DNA from: Asterochloris sp. CNOR1
Taxonomy: Eukaryota; Chlorophyta; Trebouxiophyceae; Trebouxiales; Trebouxiaceae
Assembly: GCA_963969365.1 (NCBI GenBank)
Contig: OZ017756.1
Coordinates: 1,612,001-1,676,000 of the forward strand
Reading direction: 5' to 3'
DNA length: 64,000 nucleotides
How positions within the stretch are numbered: position 1 is the first letter of the stretch; every line of letters begins with the position of its first letter. Both the position numbers and the translations under genes were made by a program. Positions 1 through 11,200 of this stretch are shown piece by piece. The notes beneath the pieces were generated by a model. It ran no database searches, was not told the DNA's origin, and saw only the letters and a list, made by a program, of their open reading frames with translations.

Positions 1-369
1 GGCGGGCTATTGGCATTCCTGCCACATCAGGGAGCCGCTGGTTCAACGCTCGCAGCGCAGATTATTCAGAAGTGCCTAGTGAGGTGCCAGATGTACAGCC
101 AGCTCTACGGCAGGCTGCAGCTGGCAGCAGCAGTGGCTCATTAGCCCTGCTCAACCCACAGGACAAGGGTGAGATTTGCCTGGCTGCCTGTGCACTTGAG
201 ACAGTGCTGCTGCTGATATGACTGACTTGATGCAGGGGGGCCTACAACACAAGCTCCCAGCCCACATGAGGCAAGGGCTGCTGCAGCTCAAGCAGCCATC
301 GCCAGGGCAGAGGCTGCTGCTGCAGCCAAGCAGTGGCAACAAGACCAGGAGCAACAAAGCCAGCTTTAG
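1..369 (+). CDS. 3' end of an unrecognised gene, 5' partial
   Basis: Two exons are visible. The first is open from base 3 to 168 and ends in a GTGAGA donor; the second runs 236-369 after a TGCAG acceptor and ends in TAG. The phases join correctly (one base plus two). The segment has the sequence SRWFNARSADYSEVPSEVPD, then a low-complexity Ser/Ala stretch, and closes with an Ala/Gln-rich, probably helical or coiled tail (EARAAAAQAAIARAEAAAAA, then QWQQDQEQQSQL). I do not recognise the family, and the rest of the protein lies left of the window. The next gene starts 219 bases downstream on the same strand. The tail could be a linker or oligomerisation helix, but that is only inference. Confidence 0.5.
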
Positions 370-587
370 CACAGCTGCGTCTGCCTTGACAAGTACACTT
401 CAAAATGCTGATAGGCTGACAGACATTAGAAGAAGGCAAGGCGCAGCTTCTGTACGAAAACAAAAACGGAAGTGAGCCACGGGGGCTCTCTCTCTTTGAT
501 CAGACAGGCATCACAGAGCGTTGAGCATATAGACCACGCCAACATCGAAAGCAGAATCTCGTCCTTGACAAGGGCAAAGCCCCCAGC

Positions 588-2405
588 ATGGACTTGCCGT
601 CAAGCAGTAGAGGAGCCTATGAGCACCTACCGAAAGAGGACGAATCACATGGCGTGGTGACAGGATGTGAGTCTTTGTGCTGATGTGAGTATGCCTAAGC
701 CAAGTCTCACAAGCACTGTCCATCTGCTGCAGATCCTGTTGAGGGACCTGTGCAAGGCGCTCCAGCCTCAGCAGAGCAACAGCAGGCTCGGGAGCAAGTG
801 GAAGGCATTCCATCACCCCCACATCCAGCACGGGCGCACCCTGTGCTTCGTGAGGAATTCTGCCTGCCATATGACTGCAACTTCACCATCTGGTGAGCAT
901 TAAGCTGCTGCATCCCACAGGATTGTCCCTCAGTTATTTGCTCAAATGCCTGCACGCCGAGCACACTTTACTCAACTGCAGCCCTTGTTCAGCAGCTCTT
1001 TGCGTTGCAGGGAGCACCTGGACCCACGTGACAGGGTCTTGTTTGACATATTGGACCAAGGGGGCACAGTCCGCTTCAGGTGGGGTCCCACAAAGCAGAA
1101 AGCTGAACTGCCGTGCTGATGCCAATACCTGCTCACTGTTGTGCTGGCCAGCGCCAGTGGCTGCTTGCATTGCCAGTTGCTGTCGTCCACAGCTCAGGGG
1201 TGCTGAAGGTACCTGTGCATCTGCAGGGTGCTGGGTCCTCGCTTTGGGGGGCAGAGGTTTCTGGTAAATGCTGAGGGCACGAGGTGTTTGCTAGCCATGA
1301 TGGAGTCAGGCTGGAGTAGCAAGTGGCGGATGTACACAGATGGTCGCTTTGCAAAGATCAGTAAGGTGGCCACTATCAAGCCAGCGCGTGGTAACGCTGA
1401 GGTGAGCTTGGCGTTGCAGATGTTGTTCTAGTAGGCAGTGTCAGGCCCCTCTGCTTTAGGAGGCAAGCCAACAGTGTCTAGGATGCTGCCCTGCTGCTAA
1501 CGACTGAACATAGTGAGACGCTGCCACTTGCAGCATGCACCATCTGCACCTTCCTGCGGGCTCCTGTGGGGGGACTGCTGTGCTGCAGTTTCTCACTCTT
1601 CTGTACTGTTCACCATCACCTTGCTGCGCCCTGCAGGTGCGGTTCAAGGGCGCAGTGCAGCAGCGGCTGCACCCTGGCTTGGATGACAAGCAGCGCAAGG
1701 TGCTGAGGCGTGCAGGGCCTGACAACAGAGCTCATGGTGATGGATTTGGGACTTCTGTGCAGCTGCAGCGGCAGGTGGGCTGAAGCAGCGAAGTCGCTGT
1801 GTTGATCGGCCTGGCAGCTAGCCTGCTACACTGGAAATCAGTGTCTTGTTGAAAGTACCAGGCCCAAAAGGTTGAGCTGCCATAGTCTGCACCACACAAT
1901 GCATTCAGTGAGGATTTGGCAGCCCTTGTGGGTCAGCCTGGCAGAATGTGGGAGATGACTGTCAGGGATAACACTCCTGTGCTGCAATCTGCAGGGGCAG
2001 CCAGAGCTGGCCATGGAGATGCAGCAGATTCAGTGGCCTCATTCATACGGCCTGACAAGGGAGCGAGTGCCCAGCACCAGGAAGGCTTATGAGCTGCACG
2101 TCACAAGGGGGACCGACACAGCCTATGCTTCAGCGCTGGCCATTGTGCTCCATGACATATGTTTCAGAAGTCAGGTGAGGGAGCCTCTGCCGCCATAGCT
2201 GAGACACTGCCTGTGGAGATACTGCCTGGCCTCTTGGGCAATGCGTGCTTGGTCATAGCTGACATGTGTCTTGCATCTGCAGGTCAACCCCTACTATGTC
2301 CACTCCTCTTACGGTCCGTATGGCACCATGGCCCCAGGTGCAGGCTTCGGGCTGGGGCTTGGCCTGGCGCTGCCAGCGCTCCTGCTGACCGGACTGTACT
2401 TCTGA
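588..2405 (+). CDS. Unrecognised protein with a hydrophobic glycine-rich C-terminal tail; possible tubby/LURP-one-like fold
   Basis: Seven exons (588-666, 733-892, 1011-1112, 1227-1401, 1637-1774, 1995-2174, 2283-2405) join into one frame of 318 residues. The start is the first ATG after an in-frame TGA at 522-524. Residues 1-65 are Pro/Glu/Gln-rich. The middle is beta-rich, with segments such as CNFTIWEHLDPRDRVLFDIL, GGTVRFRWG, FLVNAEGTRCLLAMM and WRMYTDGRFAKISKVATIKP. Near the end comes YELHVTRGTDTAYASALAIV, reminiscent of the closing strand and core helix of LURP-one-related/tubby-like domains (a core helix after a VxxGxDxxxxLA pattern). That resemblance is weak, and I would not name the family on it. 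The last 25 residues are Gly/Leu-rich and hydrophobic (GFGLGLGLALPALLLTGLYF at the very end), so a tail anchor or membrane insertion is possible. The MATE gene follows 332 bases downstream. Confidence 0.75.
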
Positions 2406-2737
2406 GAATGTTCAGCATGTTGCTGTCAGCGCAGTTGCTGACAGCTTTCATGTCTCAAATTGAGCAGCATCGCCAGGACTATATCCTGATCACTAGCATT
2501 GTTGTGCTGTACAACAACTCAGCTGTCTTGTCTTTGCCTGTAGACTTTTGCTATTGACACGAGTTTGAGGCTGCTTTTGCTCTTTGTTTGATTCTTGCTG
2601 GACATTCTTGCAAGAAAGGAAGGAACAGCACAGCACGAGGTTTACCTTGGCCAAGCGGCATACATGGCATGATCACTACAATCTTGCGAGACTGGACATG
2701 CGCTTGTTCTTTATAGGTGGCCTCGTCTGCCAGTTGG
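2406..2737. other. Intergenic, 332 bp
   Basis: This is the spacer between two plus-strand genes. It must hold the 3' UTR of the upstream gene and the promoter of the MATE gene. No coding exon, repeat or convincing TATA element was seen. Confidence 0.6.
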
Positions 2738-5700
2738 ATGACATCTATTACTCCACGCAATAGCAATGATCTCTTGAGGTTCAGCATTGTTCAGCCTGCA
2801 TTAGGCACGAACCCTCCTCTGCCAGGCTTAGACTCCTCTGCTGCAAATGCTGGGCAGCTCGAAGCATCACCTTGGAAGGAATGCGTCAGCTTGGCAAAGC
2901 TTGCTTGCCCGACAACCATTCAGGTATGTCACTTGCGCTGGGCCTTGATACACTGGCCCTGCTTGGTTCTCCCCTGTCAGGAGGGAACCAATGCTTGAAC
3001 AGCTGAGCAGCAATTGCTGCCTACCTGTTAAGCTGCATTCTGATGCCAGTGCTGCCATTGGTTGTTGGTTATTGCTGCTTCCTGCTGAGACATGGCAGCA
3101 ATTCCATGCCGCAGATATACGCCCCACTACCAGGCAACTGCTGGCTTGATGCTATGCAGGCCGTCAGTCAATTTACCCACATCACCATCATCATGGCAAG
3201 CCAGCCACTGACAGGGCATTGCAGCAGCTGGCCAATGCTTCCCTCTGCCTGCCACAGGGCCTCATGATCGATGTACTTCCCACCTAGGCGGCAGGGCTCA
3301 CACTGCACCCCAGCAAGACCCTCTTGCTGCTGCCAGGTGGTTGTTGGGCGACTTGGGGTAGATGAACTGGCTGCCATCAGCATTGCCTGGACATGGTTCA
3401 ACCTGTCAAGGTGCGGCGTAAAAGTGGCCAGCAGCAGCCTGCCTGCCAGCCCTGCACACATGCAGACTGCTGCCTGCTGACTGCAGGTCCTTCATGTTTG
3501 GGCTGGCTGGTGCTTATGACACCCTGGGCAGCCAGGCATATGGTGGTGGCAACCAGGTGAGGCCTCTCCATCTGTTGCTGAGCTCAACGGAATCTGTCCA
3601 GGAGGCATGTGTTCTGGAGACGCTGAGTCTGAGGCTGTCGCCGCTTGCCAACAACATGACTCGACAGCAGAAAGCCGAGCACCTCTGCACCAGTTCATGT
3701 GCACGCGCAGAGGCTCTGCAGCATGGCTGGTCCTCAAGCTGCTGAGTGGCCACCCGGCCGTCGTGTATCTTCGTCATGGTGCTCAGTGCCAACCCTGCAG
3801 GTCATGGTGTTGACCTGGGCCATCACAGCCACTGCAGTCCTCTCGGTCATTGCCATCCCCATCTCCGTGTCCATGTGGTATGCTGGCGCTGCAGCCCGCA
3901 CCCTGTTCAACCAGGTGACCGACCTGCAGGGGCTGCCCTTGCCCTGGGAGATGCGTGCTGTTTTCCATGGCCGCCAGGATGTGTGTCCAAGCCTTGCAGG
4001 GGGGCTGCATGCTGCCGCCTGCATTCGCAGGAAGTTAACCTTGGACACCATGGCATGCAGGGAGAGGATGTTGCCCAGAAGACACAGCTGTTCTGTCGCA
4101 TGATGATTGGAGGCTTCCCAGCCTGGATTGCTACCACAGTCCTGGTCAAGGTGACTTGGCTTCAGCAAAACGATTGCAGGAACCTTGAAATGCCACTCAG
4201 TGGCACCTGTGAGCCAACCTGGGTCTGTGTGCAGCTACACGAGCGCCTCGTGCATTGCACAAGCTGCTCCTGGCATGAGCGGAATGGTCTGTCCACAGGG
4301 ACTTTGCTGGCTTGCGCAAGCCGCAAGGTGATGCCGCACTGTCCACTGCCTGCCTTCTTCTGGGGCTCGCTGAACATTGCTGCGCCCCACAGCGTGGCTG
4401 CCTGGGCTGTGCAGGTGATGCAAGTCCAGAATAAGATGTGGCCGCCGGCTCTGACAACATGTGAGGCCAGCTTACCTGCCGCAGCTGCCCTGTTGGGGCA
4501 TCTGTAGCCCTCAGCTTTGGCTCTGCTCCGCCTGGTAGTGCTCTGCCTGCTGGTGCTTGCTGCATTGTTGGTGTCCATGCCTGCAGTTGCAGCCATGCTG
4601 CTGCACATGCCCACCACCTGGGCTTGTGTGCACTACCTGGGCTTTGCTGGTGCTGGCTGGGCAGTCATCGTCATGCGCAATGTGCACCTGCTGCTGACAG
4701 CAGGTGAGCCTGCCTTTGAGCAGCCGTCAGTACTCAGAGAGCAGAGACTGATTGTGTTTCGGCTCTGCTGGAATGGCCTCCACAGGAGACCTGATGTGTC
4801 GACTTGGGACGCCAGTGCTCGCAAGGGCAGATGTTCAACCAGTCTGGCTGCCCTTGAGCTGCATGTACACATTTTGGTCATCCAATGTGCATGTACTTGG
4901 CCTGTGCCATGGCGACAGCATGAGCATAGCCAAGTCTGCTGCTGGGGCTTCTGGTCGCAAGTCTTTCACAAAGCTGTTCATCTATGCAGCGTGGCTGGCG
5001 ACAGCAGGCCGGCCGTGCATCTCGTTGATCGTTCAAGAAGGCACACATGACTGCAAGGTGGGCATGCTGGCTTGCAGTCACTGCCGCACGGTGGCAACCC
5101 ATTCCAGAGCTTGTGGAGGCTGTGTATTCACCTGTTCTGCCCAGCATGTGCATTCCACGTCCTGCACACTCTGCAGGGCCTGGATGAAGAGGAAACAGCT
5201 GGCCTGCTCCAGACCCGCGCAGATGGCTCAGGCTCACGTGATGCCTCCTGCTCAGACCTGGAAGCACCCTCTCCTGAGGAGGAGCCCCTCTCTGATGCAA
5301 GATGTCACTCACTGGCCCAGGTGCAGCAGCAGAAAGCAAAACATCAATGGACACTAGCCAATGGCTCCCATTCAGAACGCCAGTGCCATGACTTTTCTGC
5401 TTCCATTTTGAACAAGCAGCGCGCAACAGGTGCTGCATCCTTTGGCACCACTCCTGCCCACAAACAGGCTGTTCCTCAGCAATCAGTACAAGACATTAGC
5501 AGCTTGCGGCAGCTTGCTCTCTCTGCCCTTACCCCATCAAAGCTTCTTGCCTTCCTCCAAGTTGGTCTACCAGGTGAGTATCACTGCACTGAACATTCAA
5601 TGGCAGCTTGTTGGAAATTCTCTGGCACAACTGCTTTACCCTGAGCAGGCCCCAGCACTCAACTTTGCAGGCCAGTACCCGGCTGTCTGCCCCTATCTGA

Positions 5701-8166
5701 GCATTTTCACAATGCATGCATACATGCAATGCAGGCGGGCTGTTCACCAGCATCAGAGGGGCAGCTGGCGAGCTGACCACTGCCATGGCAGCCATTCTAG
5801 GTGGGCTGACTGTGCCCAAGTTCTGATCGTCTCTCGCACCACTCAGTGCTTGCATGCAAGCACAAGGTGGCAGGCAAGTGTCAAGGCCCGGCAGCTGCAC
5901 CTATCACCCATCTTGCAGGCTGCGGTCTGCAACACAACTCAGGCTGCTGCTGCTGCAGGCACAGTGGAGGTGGATGCCCACACAACGGTGCTGTCCCTGT
6001 TTGGGCTTCTCATCACGTTGACAGCCTGGGGAATAGGATGCGCGAGCACCATCCGCATCGGCAACCTGCTGGGGGCTGGCCACGTGCAGCAGGCACGGCT
6101 GTCTGGTGAGCAGCCTGGGGCTTTGCCAGCAAAGCAACCTGCTTGACCATGTCTGAGCAGCATGCTGGGGCTGGCCATGTGCAGCGGCCTCAACTGTCAG
6201 GTGAGCACCCTGTCTGGGTGCTGCCTGCCGCGCAACCGCATGTGAGCGGCAAGCAGGGCCGTGCAGCAGCATGTAGGGGTCTCATCAATGCGAGCAGGAG
6301 GCCGCAAGCCTCTTACCTGCAGGTAAGCTAGCAGGACCTTGCAGCAGCATGCTGATCATCTCCACACGAAGCCCATCGTTGGCTCCTGCCCTCGAGCAGC
6401 ATGCAGGAGCTTTGTTTGTGGAGCAGCATGCTTTGTCATGTGAAGCTGGACATCGGCAGACAGCAGCATGCTAAGGCGTTACCAGGTGAGCAGCATGCCG
6501 GGGTGCTGGGCAATGAGGGGTCCTGAGCTATTGTCAGGTGAACAGCAAGCAGGTGCACATAAAAGAGCCAGACCTGACGCCTGTGCATCCCTCCATGCAG
6601 GCTTAGTCACGCTCTCAGTGGGGTTGGTCATGGGGGCCCTGGTCGGGCTGCTTCTGCTGCTGCTTCGCAGGCAGCTGGGGCATGCATTCACTGATGACCC
6701 TGCTGTGCTTGCGGTAAGCAGACTGCCCTGAACATGATTATTGGTGCAAGGCGCTGAGGATGCCGCTGTGGTCCTGGCCAGCAGTTTGCCTTGAAAACAG
6801 TGGACAACGCGTTGCATGAGCAGCCTGATTCTGGACATTGGGTTCAATTGGTACAAGGCAACCATGGCCCTTCCAGAGAAGGCTCTGGTGATGCTGCTGG
6901 TATGCGCAGCATTGCCTGCCACTGCTGCTGCAAATTGCGCCAGGCAGCTGCAGTGCAGGGCGCTGAGGGCCAGGCACTCTATGAGGGACGGCATTTGGGA
7001 CACCAAATAGGGATGCTGCGCTGCCCATGCTGGTCCCCTCATCTTACGGGGACACAGCTTTGCATGCAGCATGGCTGGCCTCTGCTGTCTGTTCTGTGCC
7101 GGCAGGGGTATGCAGACATGTGATCAGCACCCTAGAAGACTGGACCTGCTCTTTGCAGGCTCTCATGGCCAAATTGATGTGTTCTCTGCAGATGGTCGCC
7201 TCCATAGCTCCACTGGTGGCTCTTCTCAGCGCTCTTGACTGCAACTCAGCGACAGCCGCTGGTGTGCTCAGGTGAGGAATGCAGGCTTCAATTCGGGCGT
7301 GCCCGTGACAGGCACCAAGGTTCTGCGGCACACCTGCGTCCTATACTGTCCCAACTGTCAGTTGCTTGCTACTACTGCTAGGAGGATGCGCCAGCCATTG
7401 CCAGCAGCGTCACAGGGCTGCACAATGCTTTACTGCTGTTCTGGAGCATCGTGACCGATTGTGCGCGCTGATGAGCTCGTTGCAACGGCATGGGGTGCCT
7501 GCAGCACTCTCCCTGCCACATCTGCAGGGCCCAGCATGTGGCTGTGCCCCGCTGGGGTCTGACATGCTGTGGCCTCCTGCAGGGGCATGGGGCGGCAGGC
7601 AGCGCTGCTGTGGTCGGGGCTGGGGGCCTTCTGGGTGGTGGCCGTGCCCCTCAGCTGGGCCCTCGCCTTCCCTGCCCACCTGGTGCAGCAGCTGCAGCAC
7701 TGTGCTGCCATTTGCAGAAGTGGCCAGCTTGCACAGCCCTCCGCACCAGCCCCCTACAGCCCCTTGACAGTTCAATTGTTTTGCTGCCGTCCCTTCACAA
7801 CTGACATGCTGCAACCGTGCTCCAGTCTGGCCAGCCTGGCTGGTCTCTGCGCACCTGTTCGCTGCCGCCTGCGTCCACTTGTGTCGCTGTCATGCCATGC
7901 GTCTGATTCCTCATGTCTGAATCCTCATGTCTGGTGCAGGGGCTCCATGGGCTGTGGATTGGCCAGGTGGCAGGCACTGCTCTCGGAAGTGAGACGTGCT
8001 GCATCAGCTGCAGGGCTCTGGAGCATGCCATTCTGTGCATGTGACTGAGAGCAACTGCTATGCTGCAGCGGCTGCCAACCTCTTCATGATAGCACGTGTG
8101 GATTGGCGCCGAGAAGCTGAGAGGGCCCGCAGCAGGCAATCCTTGAAAGGCCAGCCCAAGAACTAA
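2738..8166 (+). CDS. MATE family multidrug/toxin or metabolite cation antiporter
   Basis: MATE proteins are 12-helix antiporters that use H+ or Na+ gradients to export organic cations or secondary metabolites. Seventeen exons join into a 614-residue frame: 2738-2923, 3160-3195, 3337-3404, 3487-3556, 3801-3914, 4061-4150, 4415-4460, 4587-4703, 4990-5057, 5177-5573, 5735-5800, 5959-6105, 6601-6713, 7192-7271, 7583-7682, 7940-7988, 8069-8166. Family marks are GRLGVDELAAISIAWTWFN in helix 1-2, GLAGAYDTLGSQAYGGGN in helix 2, IRIGNLLGAGHVQQAR after helix 8, IAPLVALLSALDCNSATAAG, GMGRQAALLW, and the end HGLWIGQVAG then VDWRREAERA. Exon 2 is a 36-base microexon with a GC donor. Exon 10 codes an unusually long acidic, Ser-rich loop between the two six-helix halves. 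The start is the first ATG of the open exon. Substrate and membrane (plasma or vacuole) cannot be read from sequence. A TGTAA signal follows 11 bases after the stop. Confidence 0.93.
6106..6600 (+). repeat. Intron 12 of the MATE gene: ghost copy of exon 12's end plus AGCAGCATGC repeats
   Basis: The end of the preceding exon (about 6071-6105 with its GTGAGC donor, coding GAGHVQQARLSG) is copied at 6164-6200 with a GTGAGC donor again, now reading GAGHVQRPQLSG. Further on, the decamer AGCAGCATGC or close variants recurs about six times between 6155 and 6500, several times after a GGTGAG donor-like motif. The copies look like decayed duplications of the exon-intron border. Confidence 0.7.
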
Positions 8167-8176
8167 TGAAGTTGAA

Positions 8177-8181
8177 TGTAA
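8177..8181 (+). terminator. Possible TGTAA polyadenylation signal of the MATE gene
   Basis: TGTAA is the usual poly(A) signal in several chlorophytes. This copy lies 11 bases after the MATE stop and 90 bases before the next start codon, so it is well placed. Other genes in the window do not show it so consistently, so the call is weak. Confidence 0.3.
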
Positions 8182-8270
8182 TGAACGAGGGGCTCATGCT
8201 GAATGCTTGCACTGAACTGAGTTGATTGTGATTGTCTCAGCTCGTCGAGCAGCTCCTGACCAGGCCAGAA

Positions 8271-11200
8271 ATGGAGAACAGCCAGGACAGGGAAAATGAT
8301 AAGGTTTTATTCATCAAAATATTCTGCAGCCTGTTTGTGTCCAAGGCCCTCCATGTCGGGAGGGGCTTTACAGAGGACGCTCTACAGGAGCTTGCTGCGC
8401 TGGCCTGGCAAATTTGGTCCCGGCAAGGAGAAGCTCCCCATTCAGCTGAGGTGAGCTGGGTTCTGTTGGTCTTGTGCTGTGGCAGGCCCCACTCTCCACT
8501 GGGTGACGAGCTGGGCTGCCCAAGATTTGTACCAGCCTGACTGCGTATGCAGTACATGAAAGCCAAAGCATGTCTGCAGCTGCACCTGCCTCACGAGAGG
8601 CCTGCTTTCTCTGACCATCAGTTGCAGTGATGGCACGATCCTCGCTTACCGCCTGAAGCCCTCCCTTGCATTTGCAGTGCTACGGATGTGCAGGGCGTCC
8701 TGCCTGAGCTGGTGCCAGGCCCTGTGCCGCTGCCAGACAGGCTGCAGGAGCTGCAGGTGGAGACGCTTGCCAAGTGGGCATTCAGGCAGAGCCGGCACTT
8801 GAAGGTAAGCCAGCTTGCACAGGTCTAATGAGTCCTCGACACAGTCCAAGGACCCACCTCCTGAAAGCTGAGCTTGCCAGTCCTTACCTGCATGCTGCTT
8901 GCGCACAAGCTCACTCGTCAATGCAGCTCTCTTGGGGACCTGTGGGACCATCAGCTGATTGACGCTCTGTGAGGCAAAACAGGCAGACCCCACCCTGTCA
9001 CTGCTGTTCATGCAGCCCCAGCAAGTGCAGCTGGTGTGCTGCCACTTTCCACTGCGTGCGTCCATACTGACCATTCTTTGCAGTGTGGTTTTCTGGCACA
9101 CCAGTGAGGTTAGTGCAGCTCATTTTTTCTTTTTTACTGCAGTCATCTCACTGGTGTGCCAGAGATCGGTTGTACCTGCAGGGCTTGGGACACAGGGAGA
9201 GGCCCCTCTGCCCGGCTGCAGTGCCATGGGGACCTCCCACACACTCATGTGCTAAGCCATGCTCAAATGCCTGCAGCCTGGGACCGTTCACGCAAGCTGC
9301 ATGTGCATGCCCTGAGGTGCAGCCTGAATGTCTGCAGGTCCTGAGGTTCAGATAACGCAACCCCCTCCCCTCCCCCTCTGAATGCCTGCACTGAGATGCA
9401 ACCTCTGCAGGGACCTACCAACACAAGAGTTCCCACTGATTGTCGATGCCTGCTGAGGTGCGGGCCCAGAGGCCACAGCCTGCAGCAGGGGTCCAGAGGC
9501 CCGGCCCCTAGCTGCTGTCGTGTCACGTGCCTGCAGGGCTGGCATGCAGGGGGGGCCACTGAAGGCAGCCTGCAGGGATCCAGAGACCTGACTACTGTGT
9601 GCCTGCAGGGCTGAGACGAGGAGGGCGGCATTGACTGCAGCCTGGGACTCAACCTGCAGTTGCCATGTGGTGCCTGCAGGGTTTAGATGCAAAGGAGGAC
9701 ACCCAAGGCAGCCTGCAGGGATTCAGGGATTCGACTATTGTGTGCCTGCAGGGCTAAAATGAAGAGGAGGGCATGGACTGCAGCCTGCAGGAATCCAGGG
9801 ACTCAAGCTGCTTTTCATTCCCGTGTTGTGCTTCCAGGGCTGGGATGCCGAGGAGGCCATCGACCGCAGCCTGCAGGCCCTGTTCATCCTGAATGGACGC
9901 TACATGAAGGAGGTTGAGGAGCTGCGCCAGGCGCGGGCAGCCCACACTGACCGGCAGGACATTGCCTTCCCCATTGGTGAGTTTTGGGGCCCTGGAGTAA
10001 TGCCTATGTGTACCTTGATCCCCTGCAAAGTGGGTAGGCTGGCCCAGACAGCCCTTCCTCAAGTGCCAGGGCTTCCTGCAGAACTGCAAGTGTGCAATCC
10101 TTATCCAAAAAGTCATGCACATTGGTGTGTGCTGGGCCCTTCCACACCTGATGAGCTGGCTCTTGGCAGGGCAGCCCTGACAGAGACTGGCCCTCCCAGT
10201 TGTCACATCCCGGCCCGCTGTTGCTTGCAAGCTGCTGCAGCTGGCTACAGGCCATAGACACCCCTTGTGCACCACCTGGCTGTATGCTCACCCTGCAGTG
10301 CAAGTCCCCTGAGCAGCAGGGCTTGCTTAGACGTGGGCATGCAATGGAATCTGTTTGGCTTGTAGCTCGTCTACCTCAAAGGGTGGTGCCTGCCACCGCC
10401 CTCCCCTCAGAATCACTTTGGCCAGCACAAGTCTGGATTGCCATCAGCGGTGTGGCACTGCTGGCTGCAGCTCGTTGAACGCAGCTTACCTCCCACCTGC
10501 CCTGCTGCAGGCACTGTGTTTGAGCACCGTAGGCACGGCTACAGGGGGGTGGTCTGTGGCTGGGACCGAACCTGCGCCAGGCCTGAGGACTGGGCTCGCG
10601 GCCTGGAGCTCAACCCCAACCAGGTGAGCTGAGCCCCTGCTTTGCCCAGTGTGGATGCAGTGCGGGGCTGTGCAGCGGCCCAAGCTGCCGCGCCGGCATC
10701 AGGAAGCAGGACTGGCTCTGCAGCAGACACTACAGGGTGGCAAGGTAGGCCTGTCTGCAGCCTCTCTGGGTCGGCCTAAGGGGCTTTCAGCGACCTGCCT
10801 GCCGCCATGCTGCCCCCTTTCCAGAACCCACTGCAACCTGCTGCTTGCCTGCCATGCAGCCCTTCTACATCTGCCTCCCGGATGAGCACAGCTACACCAG
10901 CAAGACAAAGGAGCTGCGCATCTCAAGGTATACAGCCCAGGTGAGGCAGCCGCCAGATGCTTGGATTGAGCACTGCACCAGCATTAGGAACGAGCTCTCA
11001 GTGCTTCTGTCTTGTGGGCGGCGCTGGGGATATGGAGGTTGCTCTGGTGTCCACAGCAAATGCGCGCTGGGAGCAGACAGTAACCTGAACAAGGGCTCCC
11101 ATGCATTGCTGGCCCCACGCCAAACCAGTTAAAGGTGCATGAAGATTGAGGCGTAGTCTGGCCGTGAGTAACAAGCTGTGAGCACGGCGCCATGCTGGTG

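Noticed and set aside
522-524. In-frame TGA between EEGKAQLLYENKNG-like and AYRPRQHRKQN-like readings, suggesting a selenocysteine or recoded stop
   Set aside because: A good ATG lies downstream at 588 in the same frame, other genes use TGA as a normal stop, and no SECIS-like element was seen. The upstream open stretch is best taken as leader.
3746-4507. A 253-codon plus-strand open frame
   Set aside because: It overlaps MATE exons in a different frame, and its translation is Cys/Trp/His-rich with no family likeness; it is a shadow frame.
9265-9837. CRISPR-like array
   Set aside because: Units are diverged along their whole length, with no distinct repeat and spacer, and they match the adjacent exon. 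The DNA is eukaryotic.
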